A DNA stretch of 64,000 nucleotides from Mobiluncus porci. Lineage in GTDB: Bacteria > Actinomycetota > Actinomycetes > Actinomycetales > Actinomycetaceae. Below, piece by piece: positions 8,470-15,687 of this stretch. The translations under genes and the position numbers were made by a program. The notes beneath the pieces are model-generated. The model did no database searches and had not been told where the DNA came from. It saw only the letters and a program-made list of their open reading frames with translations. Location: contig NZ_VUMY01000005.1 of assembly GCF_009695935.1 (NCBI RefSeq), positions 1-64,000 of the forward strand. The letters are read 5' to 3'. Every line of letters begins with the position of its first letter. Position 1 is the first letter of the stretch.

Positions 8470-9924
8470 ATGCTGAGTGCTTTAGCGATAGACATGGGGT
8501 CGTCCTCCCTGCGCGCCTATTTGGGGATTTGGGATGGAACTAAGAACGCCCTGGATCTGAAGGAAATCGGACGCCAGCCAATCACGGCAAAACGCTCTGA
8601 TTCCGGCACGCTCTATTGGCCGACCGCTGATTTTATCGAGATTGCGCGCCAATTTGCCCTCGACGCCACGAAAGAGCTCGGGAAACCGCCCGACTCGGTC
8701 GGGGTGGACGGCTGGGGCGTAGATTTCGCATACGTCGACAAAACCGGTCGGCCCTTGGGAAAGGCGATTGCCTATCGCGATGCACGAGGCACGCAAGGCC
8801 AAAAGCTGGTGGATCGCCACTTCTCCCGTCCAGAGCAGTATCAGTTAACCGGGGTCTTACCCCAAGACATTAACTCGGTCAACCGGCTAGCTCTGGACGC
8901 GGAGGATGGCATCCCCGAAGGCACGGATTCCATCATGTTTTTGCAAGACCTGGTGGCGAGATCCTTGGCGTGGAACGACCTCCCCGAGTGGGGAGCGGCC
9001 TACGATCCGGGATCTTGGGCCTCGCTCGGGATTGCTTCAACCTCGGGGCTGATGGAAAGCGGCAAAGGCCGGTGGAGCAGGGAAATCGTCCAGGCTATCG
9101 GGCTTGATGAAACCCTCCTCCCCCAGCTAAGAGGCGAGCCTTCACTGCGCGCTAAACGCGGCGAGACCGTGTTTATCCTTTCCGGATCCCACGACACCGC
9201 CTGTGCCGCCTACGCGATTGCTCCCCACGGGGGCGACATCTTCGTGTCCTGCGGCTCCTGGGCGGTGGTGGGAGCCACCACCTCCTACCCCGTAAACACG
9301 GAGGACGCCTTTGCTGCCGGCATCACCAATGAGTCAGCAACCGGCGGGAAGAATCGCGCCGAGCTCAACCTCACCGGCATGTGGCTCGCCCAGGAATGCC
9401 GCCGCACTTGGGAAGAAGAGGGCCGAGACGTGTCGTTTTCACATCTCGATACCATCACCCAAGAGGCGCAATCACGGAAAATCCTGATCGATCCGAGCGA
9501 CCCCAGGCTCGCGGCCCCGGGCAATATGCCAAACCGCATTCGCGAACTCGTGAAAGACGATTTCGGAATCACCGGTCTCACCGACGGGGAGCTGTTGCGG
9601 CTCATTGATGAATCATTGGCCGCAGCCATTGTTGAATCCATCCACCTTTTACGGTCCTTGGCCGGCGGAAAAGGCGCCGTCACAATCACCGGCGGCGGCA
9701 CCAATGACGCCTTCCTCATGCAGGAAATCGCCAGTCGCCTTGGCCAAAACATCTGTCTCGCAAAATGCGAGGCCTCCATTATTGGCAACGTGTTTGCCCA
9801 ACTTAACCTCCTCGGCGTACCACAAGTCGCGACGCGGAGCTGGCTCGAAGGGGCGGAGTTTTGTCAAACCGTCGCCCCCGAGCTTAGAAAAAATCCCCTG
9901 AAAACTGGAACAACTCGAAACTGA
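8470..9924 (+). CDS. L-fuculokinase (FGGY family, rhamnulokinase-like)
   Basis: A 484-residue FGGY sugar kinase that should phosphorylate L-fuculose at C1. The N-terminal phosphate loop is AIDMGSSSLRAYLG, followed by VGVDGWGVDFAYVDKTGRPL and AYRDARG, then the C-terminal ATP-domain motifs FVSCGSWAVVGATT and TITGGGTNDAFLMQEIASRLG. The WGVDF and YRDAR stretches look more like RhaB than enterobacterial FucK. Because the operon contains fucI and fucA but no rhamnose genes, fuculose is the likely substrate. The start is the ATG at 8470, eight bases after the fucI stop; an in-frame upstream ATG inside fucI is less likely. Confidence 0.88.
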   Translation: MLSALAIDMGSSSLRAYLGIWDGTKNALDLKEIGRQPITAKRSDSGTLYWPTADFIEIARQFALDATKELGKPPDSVGVDGWGVDFAYVDKTGRPLGKAIAYRDARGTQGQKLVDRHFSRPEQYQLTGVLPQDINSVNRLALDAEDGIPEGTDSIMFLQDLVARSLAWNDLPEWGAAYDPGSWASLGIASTSGLMESGKGRWSREIVQAIGLDETLLPQLRGEPSLRAKRGETVFILSGSHDTACAAYAIAPHGGDIFVSCGSWAVVGATTSYPVNTEDAFAAGITNESATGGKNRAELNLTGMWLAQECRRTWEEEGRDVSFSHLDTITQEAQSRKILIDPSDPRLAAPGNMPNRIRELVKDDFGITGLTDGELLRLIDESLAAAIVESIHLLRSLAGGKGAVTITGGGTNDAFLMQEIASRLGQNICLAKCEASIIGNVFAQLNLLGVPQVATRSWLEGAEFCQTVAPELRKNPLKTGTTRN

Positions 9925-9935
9925 GAGGAAAACTC

Positions 9936-10586
9936 ATGAGTACTGAACAAGAACTTCGCGAAGAGATTTGTGAAATCGGCCAGAAAGTCTGGCAGCGCGG
10001 CTATGTGGCAGCCAATGACGGCAATATCTCCGCACGCATGGAGGACGGCAACATCCTCTGCACCCCCACGGGCATCTCTAAAGGCTCGCTCACGCCGGAC
10101 ATGATTTGTAAGTTGGCCCTCGACGGCACCATCCTGTCAGAGAATCCCCCTTACAAGACATCTTCCGAGGTCAAGGTCCATCTGCACCTCTATCGCGCCG
10201 AGCCGAAAGTCATGGCGGTAGTCCATGCCCACCCGATCTACGGCACAGCCTACGCGATTGGTGGAGTGGAACTGGTCAACAAGCGGATGCCGGAAAATGT
10301 GTTGGCCATGCCGGTGATTCCGGTCGCCCCCTATGCCACGCCTTCCTCCGAGGAACTCGCGGAGAATATTGAGCCCTATGTCCATGACTACTCGGTGTGC
10401 CTGATGGAAATGCACGGCGCGTTGTCTTGGGGGCCGAGCCTGCTGGCAGCCTATCAAGGGATGGAACGCCTGGAATACACCGCGAAACTCACCTATCTGT
10501 GCGACCAGATGGGCTTCAAAGACCGCGAACTGGACGACGCCGAAGTGAAGAAGCTCATCGGTATGCGCCCGCAATACGGATTGTGA
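9936..10586 (+). CDS. fucA: L-fuculose-phosphate aldolase
   Basis: A 216-residue class II aldolase that splits L-fuculose-1-phosphate into dihydroxyacetone phosphate and L-lactaldehyde. It shows the family pattern: AANDGNISARM (GN-S phosphate binding), TPTGISKGSL, KTSSEVKVHLHLYR, the zinc ligands in VVHAHPIYGTAYA, and a third His in EMHGALSWG. An acidic catalytic residue lies in KTSSEVK. The ATG follows GAGAGGAAAACTC 11 bp after the kinase stop. No lactaldehyde reductase (fucO) is present in the operon. Confidence 0.94.
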   Translation: MSTEQELREEICEIGQKVWQRGYVAANDGNISARMEDGNILCTPTGISKGSLTPDMICKLALDGTILSENPPYKTSSEVKVHLHLYRAEPKVMAVVHAHPIYGTAYAIGGVELVNKRMPENVLAMPVIPVAPYATPSSEELAENIEPYVHDYSVCLMEMHGALSWGPSLLAAYQGMERLEYTAKLTYLCDQMGFKDRELDDAEVKKLIGMRPQYGL

Positions 10587-10592
10587 GCTGCC

Positions 10593-11921
10593 ATGAGCGA
10601 AAATAACGTTACCGCTCCCCCGCCTCCCGCTGGGGGAGAAACCTCCAAGAAATCCTCCGGTTTCGTTTATCCGGGTTTGACGCTTCCCTTCGCGTTGCTG
10701 GTCTGTTGCTTCGCCGCTTGGGGAATGGCAACCGACCTCACCGCGCCGATGGTGAATGTCTTCAAACAGGTTTTCGACATGAACACCGTCCAGGCCGCCT
10801 TGGTGCAGTTCGCCTATTACGGAGCCTACTTCTTGCTGGCTATCCCCGCGGCCTTCATCAACTCGAAGCTGGGATACAAGGGCGGTGTCGTCATCGGCCT
10901 CGTGCTGGCGGCCTCTGGCGCGCTGCTGTTCTTCCCCGCTTCAAAGATCATGACCTACGGGATGTTTTTGGCAGCCTTATTCGTGATGGCTGGCGGCCTG
11001 TCGATTCTCGAGACGAGCGCGAATCCTTTCGTGATGTCCCTTGGTCCGGAGCACAACGCCACCAGGCGCTTGAACTTCGCCCAAGCCTTCAACCCGATTG
11101 GTTCCAACCTCGGCGTGCTCATCTCGACCTTGGCGATTGCGCCATTCATCACGGATGCCGTCCATAAACAGAACATGAGCGAAGCCGAGAGACTGGCCAC
11201 GGCTTCCACCGAGCTGGGGCACGTCATGGTTCCCTACATCTGCTTGGGGTTGCTGTACTTGTGCCTGGGATTAGCGCTGTTTATGGTGAAAATCCCGAAG
11301 ACGAATGCTCGCATGAGCGAAACCGATGCCACCGGCTACCGCAAAGGTGTTTTCGGGCGGCTCTTGCACAACAAAGTCTATGTTTTCGGCGTGATTGCGC
11401 AGTTCTTCAACATCGCTGCCCAAACCTGTATCTGGACTTTCATCGTTTTCTACGTGAAGTTCACTTTACACATTGACAATAAGGACGCCGGCTGGTGGCT
11501 CCAAATCGCCCTGTTGTTCTTCCTGATCATGCGGTTTGTGATGGTGTGGCTGATGGGACGCTTCGACGGTCGCAAGATGATGGTTTTCATGTGTGGACTC
11601 GGGATTGTCTTCACGACAATCGGGATTCTCTCCGGAACCATCGTCGGCGCACTGTGCATCGCCGCGCTCTCCGGCTGCATCTCGCTGCTGTTCCCGACCA
11701 TCTACGGGGTCGCCCTCACCGGCTTGAAGGAAGACACGAAGTTCGGGTCTTCCGGCCTGGTAATGGCCATTGTGGGTGGCGCGCTGATGCCGATGGTGCA
11801 GGCGCGGGTTCAAGATCTCACCAATCCGCAAGTCGGTTTCATCGTCGTGCTACTTTGCTTCGTGATTGTGGGTTCATACGGTCTCTTCGCCGTGAAGAAC
11901 CAGGTTATGACACAAGACTAG
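10593..11921 (+). CDS. fucP: L-fucose:H+ symporter, MFS FHS family
   Basis: A 442-residue integral membrane permease with about 12 hydrophobic segments. Family-typical stretches are YYGAYFLLAIPAAFINSKLG, GYKGGVVIGLVLAASGALLF, SILETSANPFVMSLGP and NFAQAFNPIGSNLG; the last two are strongly characteristic of FucP. It imports L-fucose with a proton. A Pro-rich, low-complexity N-terminus (about 25 residues) precedes the first helix. It starts seven bases after fucA and lies in the fuc operon. Confidence 0.93.
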   Translation: MSENNVTAPPPPAGGETSKKSSGFVYPGLTLPFALLVCCFAAWGMATDLTAPMVNVFKQVFDMNTVQAALVQFAYYGAYFLLAIPAAFINSKLGYKGGVVIGLVLAASGALLFFPASKIMTYGMFLAALFVMAGGLSILETSANPFVMSLGPEHNATRRLNFAQAFNPIGSNLGVLISTLAIAPFITDAVHKQNMSEAERLATASTELGHVMVPYICLGLLYLCLGLALFMVKIPKTNARMSETDATGYRKGVFGRLLHNKVYVFGVIAQFFNIAAQTCIWTFIVFYVKFTLHIDNKDAGWWLQIALLFFLIMRFVMVWLMGRFDGRKMMVFMCGLGIVFTTIGILSGTIVGALCIAALSGCISLLFPTIYGVALTGLKEDTKFGSSGLVMAIVGGALMPMVQARVQDLTNPQVGFIVVLLCFVIVGSYGLFAVKNQVMTQD

Positions 11922-11980
11922 AAAAACTAATTGAAACTCGGATCCCAAAAATATCTTGGAATCCAGAAAAGGAGACAAAC

Positions 11981-12406
11981 ATGTTGAATAAAATCCCAGC
12001 CATTTTGAGTCCGGAGTTGATGAAAACTCTCATGGAAATGGGTCACGGTGACGAAATCACCTTCGGGGATGCTAACTTCCCGGTCATGGCTCATGCGAAC
12101 CGCGTGGTTCGCGCTGACGGCTTGTTGATTCCCGATCTTCTTAAGGCAGTCATGGAGTTCCTGCCGTTAGATCATTACAACGATTGGCAATACGCGCTTT
12201 GTGACACGGTCGGGGACGATCCGACACCGTCGGTGTGGTCTCAGTATGACAGCATCATCAAGGCAGTCGATCCTGGCGCGGTCGTGAAATACGTAGAGCG
12301 CTTCGACTTCTACGATCTCGCCCGCCGATCCCATACCACGGTCTTGACCGGTGAAACTGCACTTTACGGGAATATAGTCCTAAGGAAGGGCGTTGTCGTG
12401 ATTTAG
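11981..12406 (+). CDS. fucU: L-fucose mutarotase (RbsD/FucU family)
   Basis: A 141-residue protein that interconverts the alpha and beta anomers of L-fucose so that FucI receives its preferred form. The ATG at 11981 follows GGAGACAAAC. Family features are LKTLMEMGHGDEITFGDANFP (catalytic His/Asp region), MEFLPLDHY and the terminal TGETALYGNIVLRKGVV. It is the last gene of the operon, 59 bp after fucP, and is followed immediately by a hairpin. Confidence 0.92.
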   Translation: MLNKIPAILSPELMKTLMEMGHGDEITFGDANFPVMAHANRVVRADGLLIPDLLKAVMEFLPLDHYNDWQYALCDTVGDDPTPSVWSQYDSIIKAVDPGAVVKYVERFDFYDLARRSHTTVLTGETALYGNIVLRKGVVVI

Positions 12407-12412
12407 GGAAGT

Positions 12413-12439
12413 GGCGCGCAACGCGAAGCGTTGCGCGCC
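12413..12439 (+). terminator. Hairpin after the fuc operon
   Basis: A perfect 12-bp stem (GGCGCGCAACGC / GCGTTGCGCGCC) with a GAA loop begins seven bases after the fucU stop. It lacks a clear U-tract, so it may act as an mRNA-stabilising 3' end or a Rho-associated terminator. Confidence 0.6.
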
Positions 12440-12456
12440 CGTACCCGAATGGCGGG

Positions 12457-12711
12457 TCACCGCCTGGGGCGTCTTCGAACCGCATCCATAAGCTCATACA
12501 TGAGGTCATCATTGAAAGTGGCTTCGCTCACTGCAACGGGTTTGCCGTCAATAGGGCTCTTTTCCAAGCTAGCCTTGCGCCCGCCCGGGGTGATTTGCAG
12601 CCCCGCCCCGTATAGAGAAATGTCAACGCGATTCCCCGCTTCCAAACCGAGTTGGTCACGCAAGGGCTTTGGCGCCACAAGGCGCCCCACTTTGTCAATC
12701 ACCGCTTCCAT
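12457..12711 (-). CDS. AbrB/MazE/SpoVT-type DNA-binding protein (orphan antitoxin-like)
   Basis: The 84-residue protein begins with the swapped-hairpin AbrB fold sequence MEAVIDKVGRLVAPKPLRDQ, then LGLEAGNRVDISLYGAGLQI, followed by an acidic/basic tail. Such proteins are usually the DNA-binding antitoxins of VapC or MazF toxins. The start is well placed beside a palindrome at 12730-12751. No toxin gene follows: the next sequence downstream is the end of the fuc operon. It is therefore a solitary antitoxin or regulator, possibly left after loss of its partner. Confidence 0.75.
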   Translation of the reverse strand: MEAVIDKVGRLVAPKPLRDQLGLEAGNRVDISLYGAGLQITPGGRKASLEKSPIDGKPVAVSEATFNDDLMYELMDAVRRRPRR

Positions 12712-12729
12712 GCCCCACTTTTACCATTC

Positions 12730-12751
12730 AATTGGGAATTCAGTTCCAATT
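12730..12751. promoter_or_regulatory. Palindrome upstream of AbrB-like gene (probable operator)
   Basis: AATTGGGA and TTCCAATT arms (one mismatch) flank ATTCAG, 19 bp upstream of the start codon. Autoregulation by the encoded swapped-hairpin protein is the likely role. Confidence 0.5.
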
Positions 12752-12840
12752 AACTCCCTACACTACGAAAGGCATTTTTCGTCTCAAGGGCGACTGCTAG
12801 GCTGGTGTCAACATTGAAATCTTGAGGAAAAGACCAGACG

Positions 12841-13190
12841 ATGAGCGAGCCGCAGTTCACTTGGATGGATGTTTATACGAAGTTTGCCGACCGGTTGATG
12901 GACTTCAAGAACGACCGCAAGACGCTGATTGACGGGCTACAGCACGTGTTTTGGGAAATAGGAATGAAATTCCCACACCTTGATTCTGTACCAGTCCTCT
13001 GACATTGAACCGTTTACTGTTTTTGGTCTGTTCAACAAGGGCATCGTGGATTCCTCACGTAAAGCAATTATTTTCGGGTTGTCAAACGAGTTCCAAGTAG
13101 CCGCACAGCCTGTTGAGGAATTTGACGGTATTCCAATTCTCATGCCCCAATTGGCAACGTATTACGGTTTTGAAAATGACCCCAAACATA
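12841..13190 (+). pseudogene. McrB-type restriction ATPase, N-terminal relic with frameshift
   Basis: From the ATG at 12841 the frame gives FTWMDVYTKFADRLMDFKND and then GMKFPHLDS before a stop at 13000. The next forward frame continues with DIEPFTVFGLFNKGIVDSSR and FDGIPILMPQLATYYGF to about 13190. Joined, these match the N-terminal DNA-recognition region of McrB-like 5-methylcytosine restriction ATPases (the PFTVFGLFNKGI block is characteristic). The AAA+ GTPase domain is absent. Frameshift and deletion make it non-functional. Identification is by remembered family pattern, not a search. Confidence 0.65.
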
Positions 13191-13425
13191 TGCTTATCGC
13201 GAACTCACGAGGGGAGAATATGCAAATCTCGAGCGTGAAGAATTCGACAATATTCACTCCCTTTTTGCGGCGATTCTCTCTCTCGGAATTGGACGCCAAA
13301 TCAAGCAAGGTTTGCATAGGGAATATCTCGAGACCCAAGATGAGCTCGCAACGATTCGTGGGCGGGTCGACATGCCGGGCACAATCCGCAACCGCCCCGG
13401 GAATGCTGCTGTACGCGAAGACTGA
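13186..13425 (+). pseudogene. McrC-like protein, N-terminal relic
   Basis: In a different frame from the McrB relic, 13186-13425 reads YAYRELTRGEYANLEREEFD, then NIHSLFAAILSLGIGRQIKQ, GLHREYLETQDELATIRGRV and DMPGTIRNR before a stop. This is the pattern of the N-terminal part of McrC-family proteins (specificity partner of McrB). It starts exactly where the McrB similarity ends, so an internal deletion seems to have fused the start of mcrB to the start of mcrC. The nuclease domain of McrC is missing. Confidence 0.65.
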
Positions 13426-13556
13426 CGAGGACGTGCCCACGGAAACCACCTGGTCAATGAGTGGCAACTCAATCGGAATCGGAGTCCTCGACCTAAACCA
13501 AGACTTCAACCGCATCCGCGCTCGGCTCGACGACATTGTGGCAACGCACTTCCCGG
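13426..13556. other. Unassigned decayed sequence between the McrC relic and the toxin relic
   Basis: One forward frame here reads SMSGNSIGIGVLDLNQDFNR and IRARLDDIVATHFP, which looks protein-like, but it has no start, is short, and I recognise no family. It may be a further fragment of the lost restriction locus. Confidence 0.3.
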
Positions 13557-13816
13557 CTATTCGGAAAGCAAGTCAAGATACTGCTGGCGGGCTTTCATGG
13601 CATGGATGACGAGCTAATTTCCGCTATCGAAAAGCAAGACCACGATTTCAAGGAGCCTTCCGACGTCATCGAACCCGAGTCGTAACTCCCGACCAGGATT
13701 CTCTTCATCAAGAGGCTCAACCCAAAGAGGAATGAAGCTGCTTGCAAGATGCCATCATCGGTGGGTCGCTGGGCTTTTTGGTGTTTTCGAGCGGATTCGT
13801 GGAGGGAAATGCTCAT
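13557..13816 (-). pseudogene. Toxin partner of RHH antitoxin, broken by frameshift and amber codon
   Basis: The ATG at 13816 overlaps the antitoxin stop (ATGA). It opens with MSISLHESARKHQKAQ and DDGILQAA; a +1 shift near 13736 then gives FIPLWVEPLDEENPGRELRL and GFDDVGRLLEIVVLLFDSGN, then TAG at 13616-13614, then in the same frame LVIHAMKARQQYLDLLSE and a final stop at 13557. The pattern of an N-terminal ESARKH, a central EPLDEENP..LRLGFD.GRLLE and a terminal VIHAMxAR..YL fits a small-toxin family commonly paired with RHH antitoxins. Two independent lesions imply loss of function while the antitoxin stays intact. Confidence 0.6.
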
Positions 13817-14061
13817 GCGAAAACTGCTTCACGGATTAACTCAGAACGCGAAACGTGGCGACTTGCCGCGCGTGAGTCAATTACTTGCAATTCTTCGGCG
13901 GTAAATCGCACTGCCACGACCTGGCTAGGCGCTGCGCCCCTTCCAGGGCGTCCCCGCCCTCGCTGCTTCAACACCGCAACGTCATAACCACGTTCAGCCT
14001 CATCGGCCCACTGGGCAATCTTCTGTTCAGTAACTGTCTGGCCGTTAATCGTCTCACTCAT
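13813..14061 (-). CDS. Ribbon-helix-helix (CopG/Arc-type) antitoxin
   Basis: An 82-residue protein starting MSETINGQTVTEQKIAQWAD, with the C-terminal RHH domain PSQVVAVRFTAEELQVIDSR and AASRHVSRSELIREAVFA. The N-terminal half probably wraps the toxin. The ATG at 14061 is chosen over the longer frame because homologous antitoxins begin near here and a palindrome sits just upstream. It overlaps the broken toxin by four bases. With the toxin dead it may persist as an anti-addiction module or through autoregulation. Confidence 0.75.
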   Translation of the reverse strand: MSETINGQTVTEQKIAQWADEAERGYDVAVLKQRGRGRPGRGAAPSQVVAVRFTAEELQVIDSRAASRHVSRSELIREAVFA

Positions 14062-14068
14062 ACAATTA

Positions 14069-14079
14069 TCGTAATACGA
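14069..14079. promoter_or_regulatory. Palindrome upstream of RHH antitoxin
   Basis: TCGTAATACGA is a perfect palindrome around a central A, eight bases upstream of the start codon. This suits an RHH dimer binding its own promoter. Confidence 0.45.
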
Positions 14080-14156
14080 AAACAGTCGAATCGCAACGTC
14101 TACAATCCGCAACTCTCCACAGAATACCCGCGTAGCCCCACCTTGGGCTCCTATAA

Positions 14157-14274
14157 TTGCCTAAAGGCGAGTTGGCGGGGATTGCAAGGGTGGCAAGGAA
14201 TGTGAGCGTGAGGGCTTTCCGTAAATGGCTTGAGGCCTATGAGGCTGATGGTAGGGCGGGTTTGTATCGTTCAA
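14157..14274 (+). pseudogene. Transposase N-terminal helix-turn-helix relic
   Basis: The frame reads GELAGIARVARNVSVRAFRK and WLEAYEADGRAGLYRSNRHH, the pattern of the N-terminal HTH of IS481/IS630-type transposases, which usually continues with a basic linker. Nothing of the DDE catalytic domain follows; it passes directly into an ATPase relic. Confidence 0.5.
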
Positions 14275-14565
14275 ATCGACATCATCGTCAACGCCGATCT
14301 GGACATCGTCGATACTTACGAGAAGCCTGCGCTAATTGATGAGTGGCGAAAAATCCCAGAGCTATGGGACAAGGTTCGCCGTGATGTTGATAAGCATGCC
14401 CCGCCGACACTTACCTTCTTACAGGTTCCGCCACTTTTCAGAGACTATTCGCAATCGTCAACCTTTTCAACCCGCTCAGGCAATTTGCCAAGAAACCGAA
14501 GCTTCACCTAGTCGACCCTGCTCTGGCTGCGATTCTTGCTGACGTTGACAAAAAGGGGCATTCTG
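14275..14565 (+). pseudogene. DUF4143-type ATPase relic
   Basis: One frame gives DTYEKPALIDEWRKIPELWD and KVRRDVDKHAP, equivalent to the Walker B region HLVDEWQEVPPIWDAVRFSVD of the intact ATPase at 50187-51473. Another frame from 14490 gives KKPKLHLVDPALAAILADVD, equivalent to SPKLHFADPSLAIGALDV of the same protein. The two pieces lie in the same order but far closer together than in the intact gene, so most of the gene has been deleted and the remainder frameshifted. Confidence 0.65.
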
Positions 14566-14719
14566 CGCGGCGAAGTCTCCACGTTGATTCCCAATCCTGG
14601 AACCGGAACTCAGCAGGGTGCCTGATTTGAGTCCCTTGCCGTCCAAAGCATGCGCATTTATACCCAAATGTGTGAGGCGAACACTTATAATTTGCGCACA
14701 TCCAGAGGCGCGCAGGAAG

Positions 14720-15391
14720 TCAATCAATAAGTGCCTTGAGCTTCACTTCGAGCTGTCGAACTAAAACCTCCGCCGCCGTCGGAAAGTCCGTCTCCACGCC
14801 TTCCTCGTAAAGCGAAGTCACCCCCGCATCCGCAAGCCCGCACGGGATAATCCCCGTGAATGCCCGCGAAAAGTCTGGATGAATATTCAAGGCCAGCCCG
14901 TGCAAAGTTGCACCCTGCACGACCTTCAGCCCAATCGCACATAGCTTGCGATCCATGCCCACACCTCGTTCGAAAGCAGTCATCCGTGTAGCATCGCGAT
15001 ACCGCAGCCACACTCCGGCGCGCCCCTTGATAATCTCCACCGGAAGATGCCACGTTTCCTGCACCCCATCAATAACCGCGGCCTCAACAGCGCGAATATA
15101 GGCAATCAAATCGATAGGTTCGCGGAGCTTCACAACCGGATAAACCACAAGCTGCCCCGGCCCGTGCCAGGTTAAGGACCCCGCCCGATCCGTGCGAATC
15201 ACCGGCAGTTCCTTGTTCAAGATGTCTTCTTCATGCGAGTTGCGCCCTGCGGTATAGACCGGCTCAAACTGCCCCAAAATCAAGGTTGATTCGAGCTCAC
15301 CGTCCCGTACTTTCGCCCAAGTCTCGCGCTGAATTCGGTCGGCTTCCTCGTATTTGACCAGTCCGCGTGTAAGTAAGTTCTCAATTCGCAC
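14720..15391 (-). CDS. lipB: Octanoyltransferase
   Basis: This enzyme moves octanoate from octanoyl-ACP to lipoyl domains, the step before LipA. The 223-residue protein shows the family motifs RTDRAGSLTWHGPGQLVVYP, GVGMDRKLCAIGLKVVQG (catalytic Lys), TLHGLALNI and the catalytic Cys in IIPCGLADAGVTSL. It is transcribed on the minus strand from 15391. The lipA gene is on the same strand but separated by about 9.6 kb of catabolic and decayed sequence, which suggests insertions split an ancestral lipB-lipA pair. Confidence 0.94.
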   Translation of the reverse strand: MRIENLLTRGLVKYEEADRIQRETWAKVRDGELESTLILGQFEPVYTAGRNSHEEDILNKELPVIRTDRAGSLTWHGPGQLVVYPVVKLREPIDLIAYIRAVEAAVIDGVQETWHLPVEIIKGRAGVWLRYRDATRMTAFERGVGMDRKLCAIGLKVVQGATLHGLALNIHPDFSRAFTGIIPCGLADAGVTSLYEEGVETDFPTAAEVLVRQLEVKLKALID

Positions 15392-15497
15392 TCTGTAAGT
15401 TTAGCCGCTCCGTGGCTTCCATACCCTCGCGAGGCCGACAGTGTGAATCGGCTTCGCGCCCCGAGTGCCCTGCGCCCCCGAGCATCTTGGGCCCCAA

Positions 15498-15620
15498 GCG
15501 TCCTGGGGGGCCATTTTGATCGTGATTTACACCAACCATTAATTCCATAAGCGCAGTTCAAATGGATTTCACAGTCCGCGGATATCCGATAAAGCTCCTC
15601 AAAGTGGCCGCCCAGGACGC
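15498..15620. repeat. 123-bp inverted-repeat element, copy 2
   Basis: Left arm 15498-15517 (GCGTCCTGGGGGGCCATTTT) and right arm 15601-15620 (AAAGTGGCCGCCCAGGACGC) are inverted with two mismatches. Size and arms match copy 1 at 3381-3502. The cores are only loosely similar when one is reverse-complemented. It occupies the space between divergent lipB and the sialidase gene, so it may carry or affect their promoters. Confidence 0.75.
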
Positions 15621-15687
15621 ACCTCCAATCCACCAGCTCGAAAAACGTCGAAACTATCCCCTCCAAGCGAACCATTAGACTGGACGG

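Noticed and set aside
12413-12439. Chi-like or attachment site
   Set aside because: A simple 12-bp hairpin right after the fucU stop is better explained as a transcript 3' end.
13561-13685. Plus-strand frame that seemed protein-like (FGKQVKILLAGFHGMDDEL)
   Set aside because: It is antisense to the broken toxin gene, whose minus-strand reading fits a known family pattern better.
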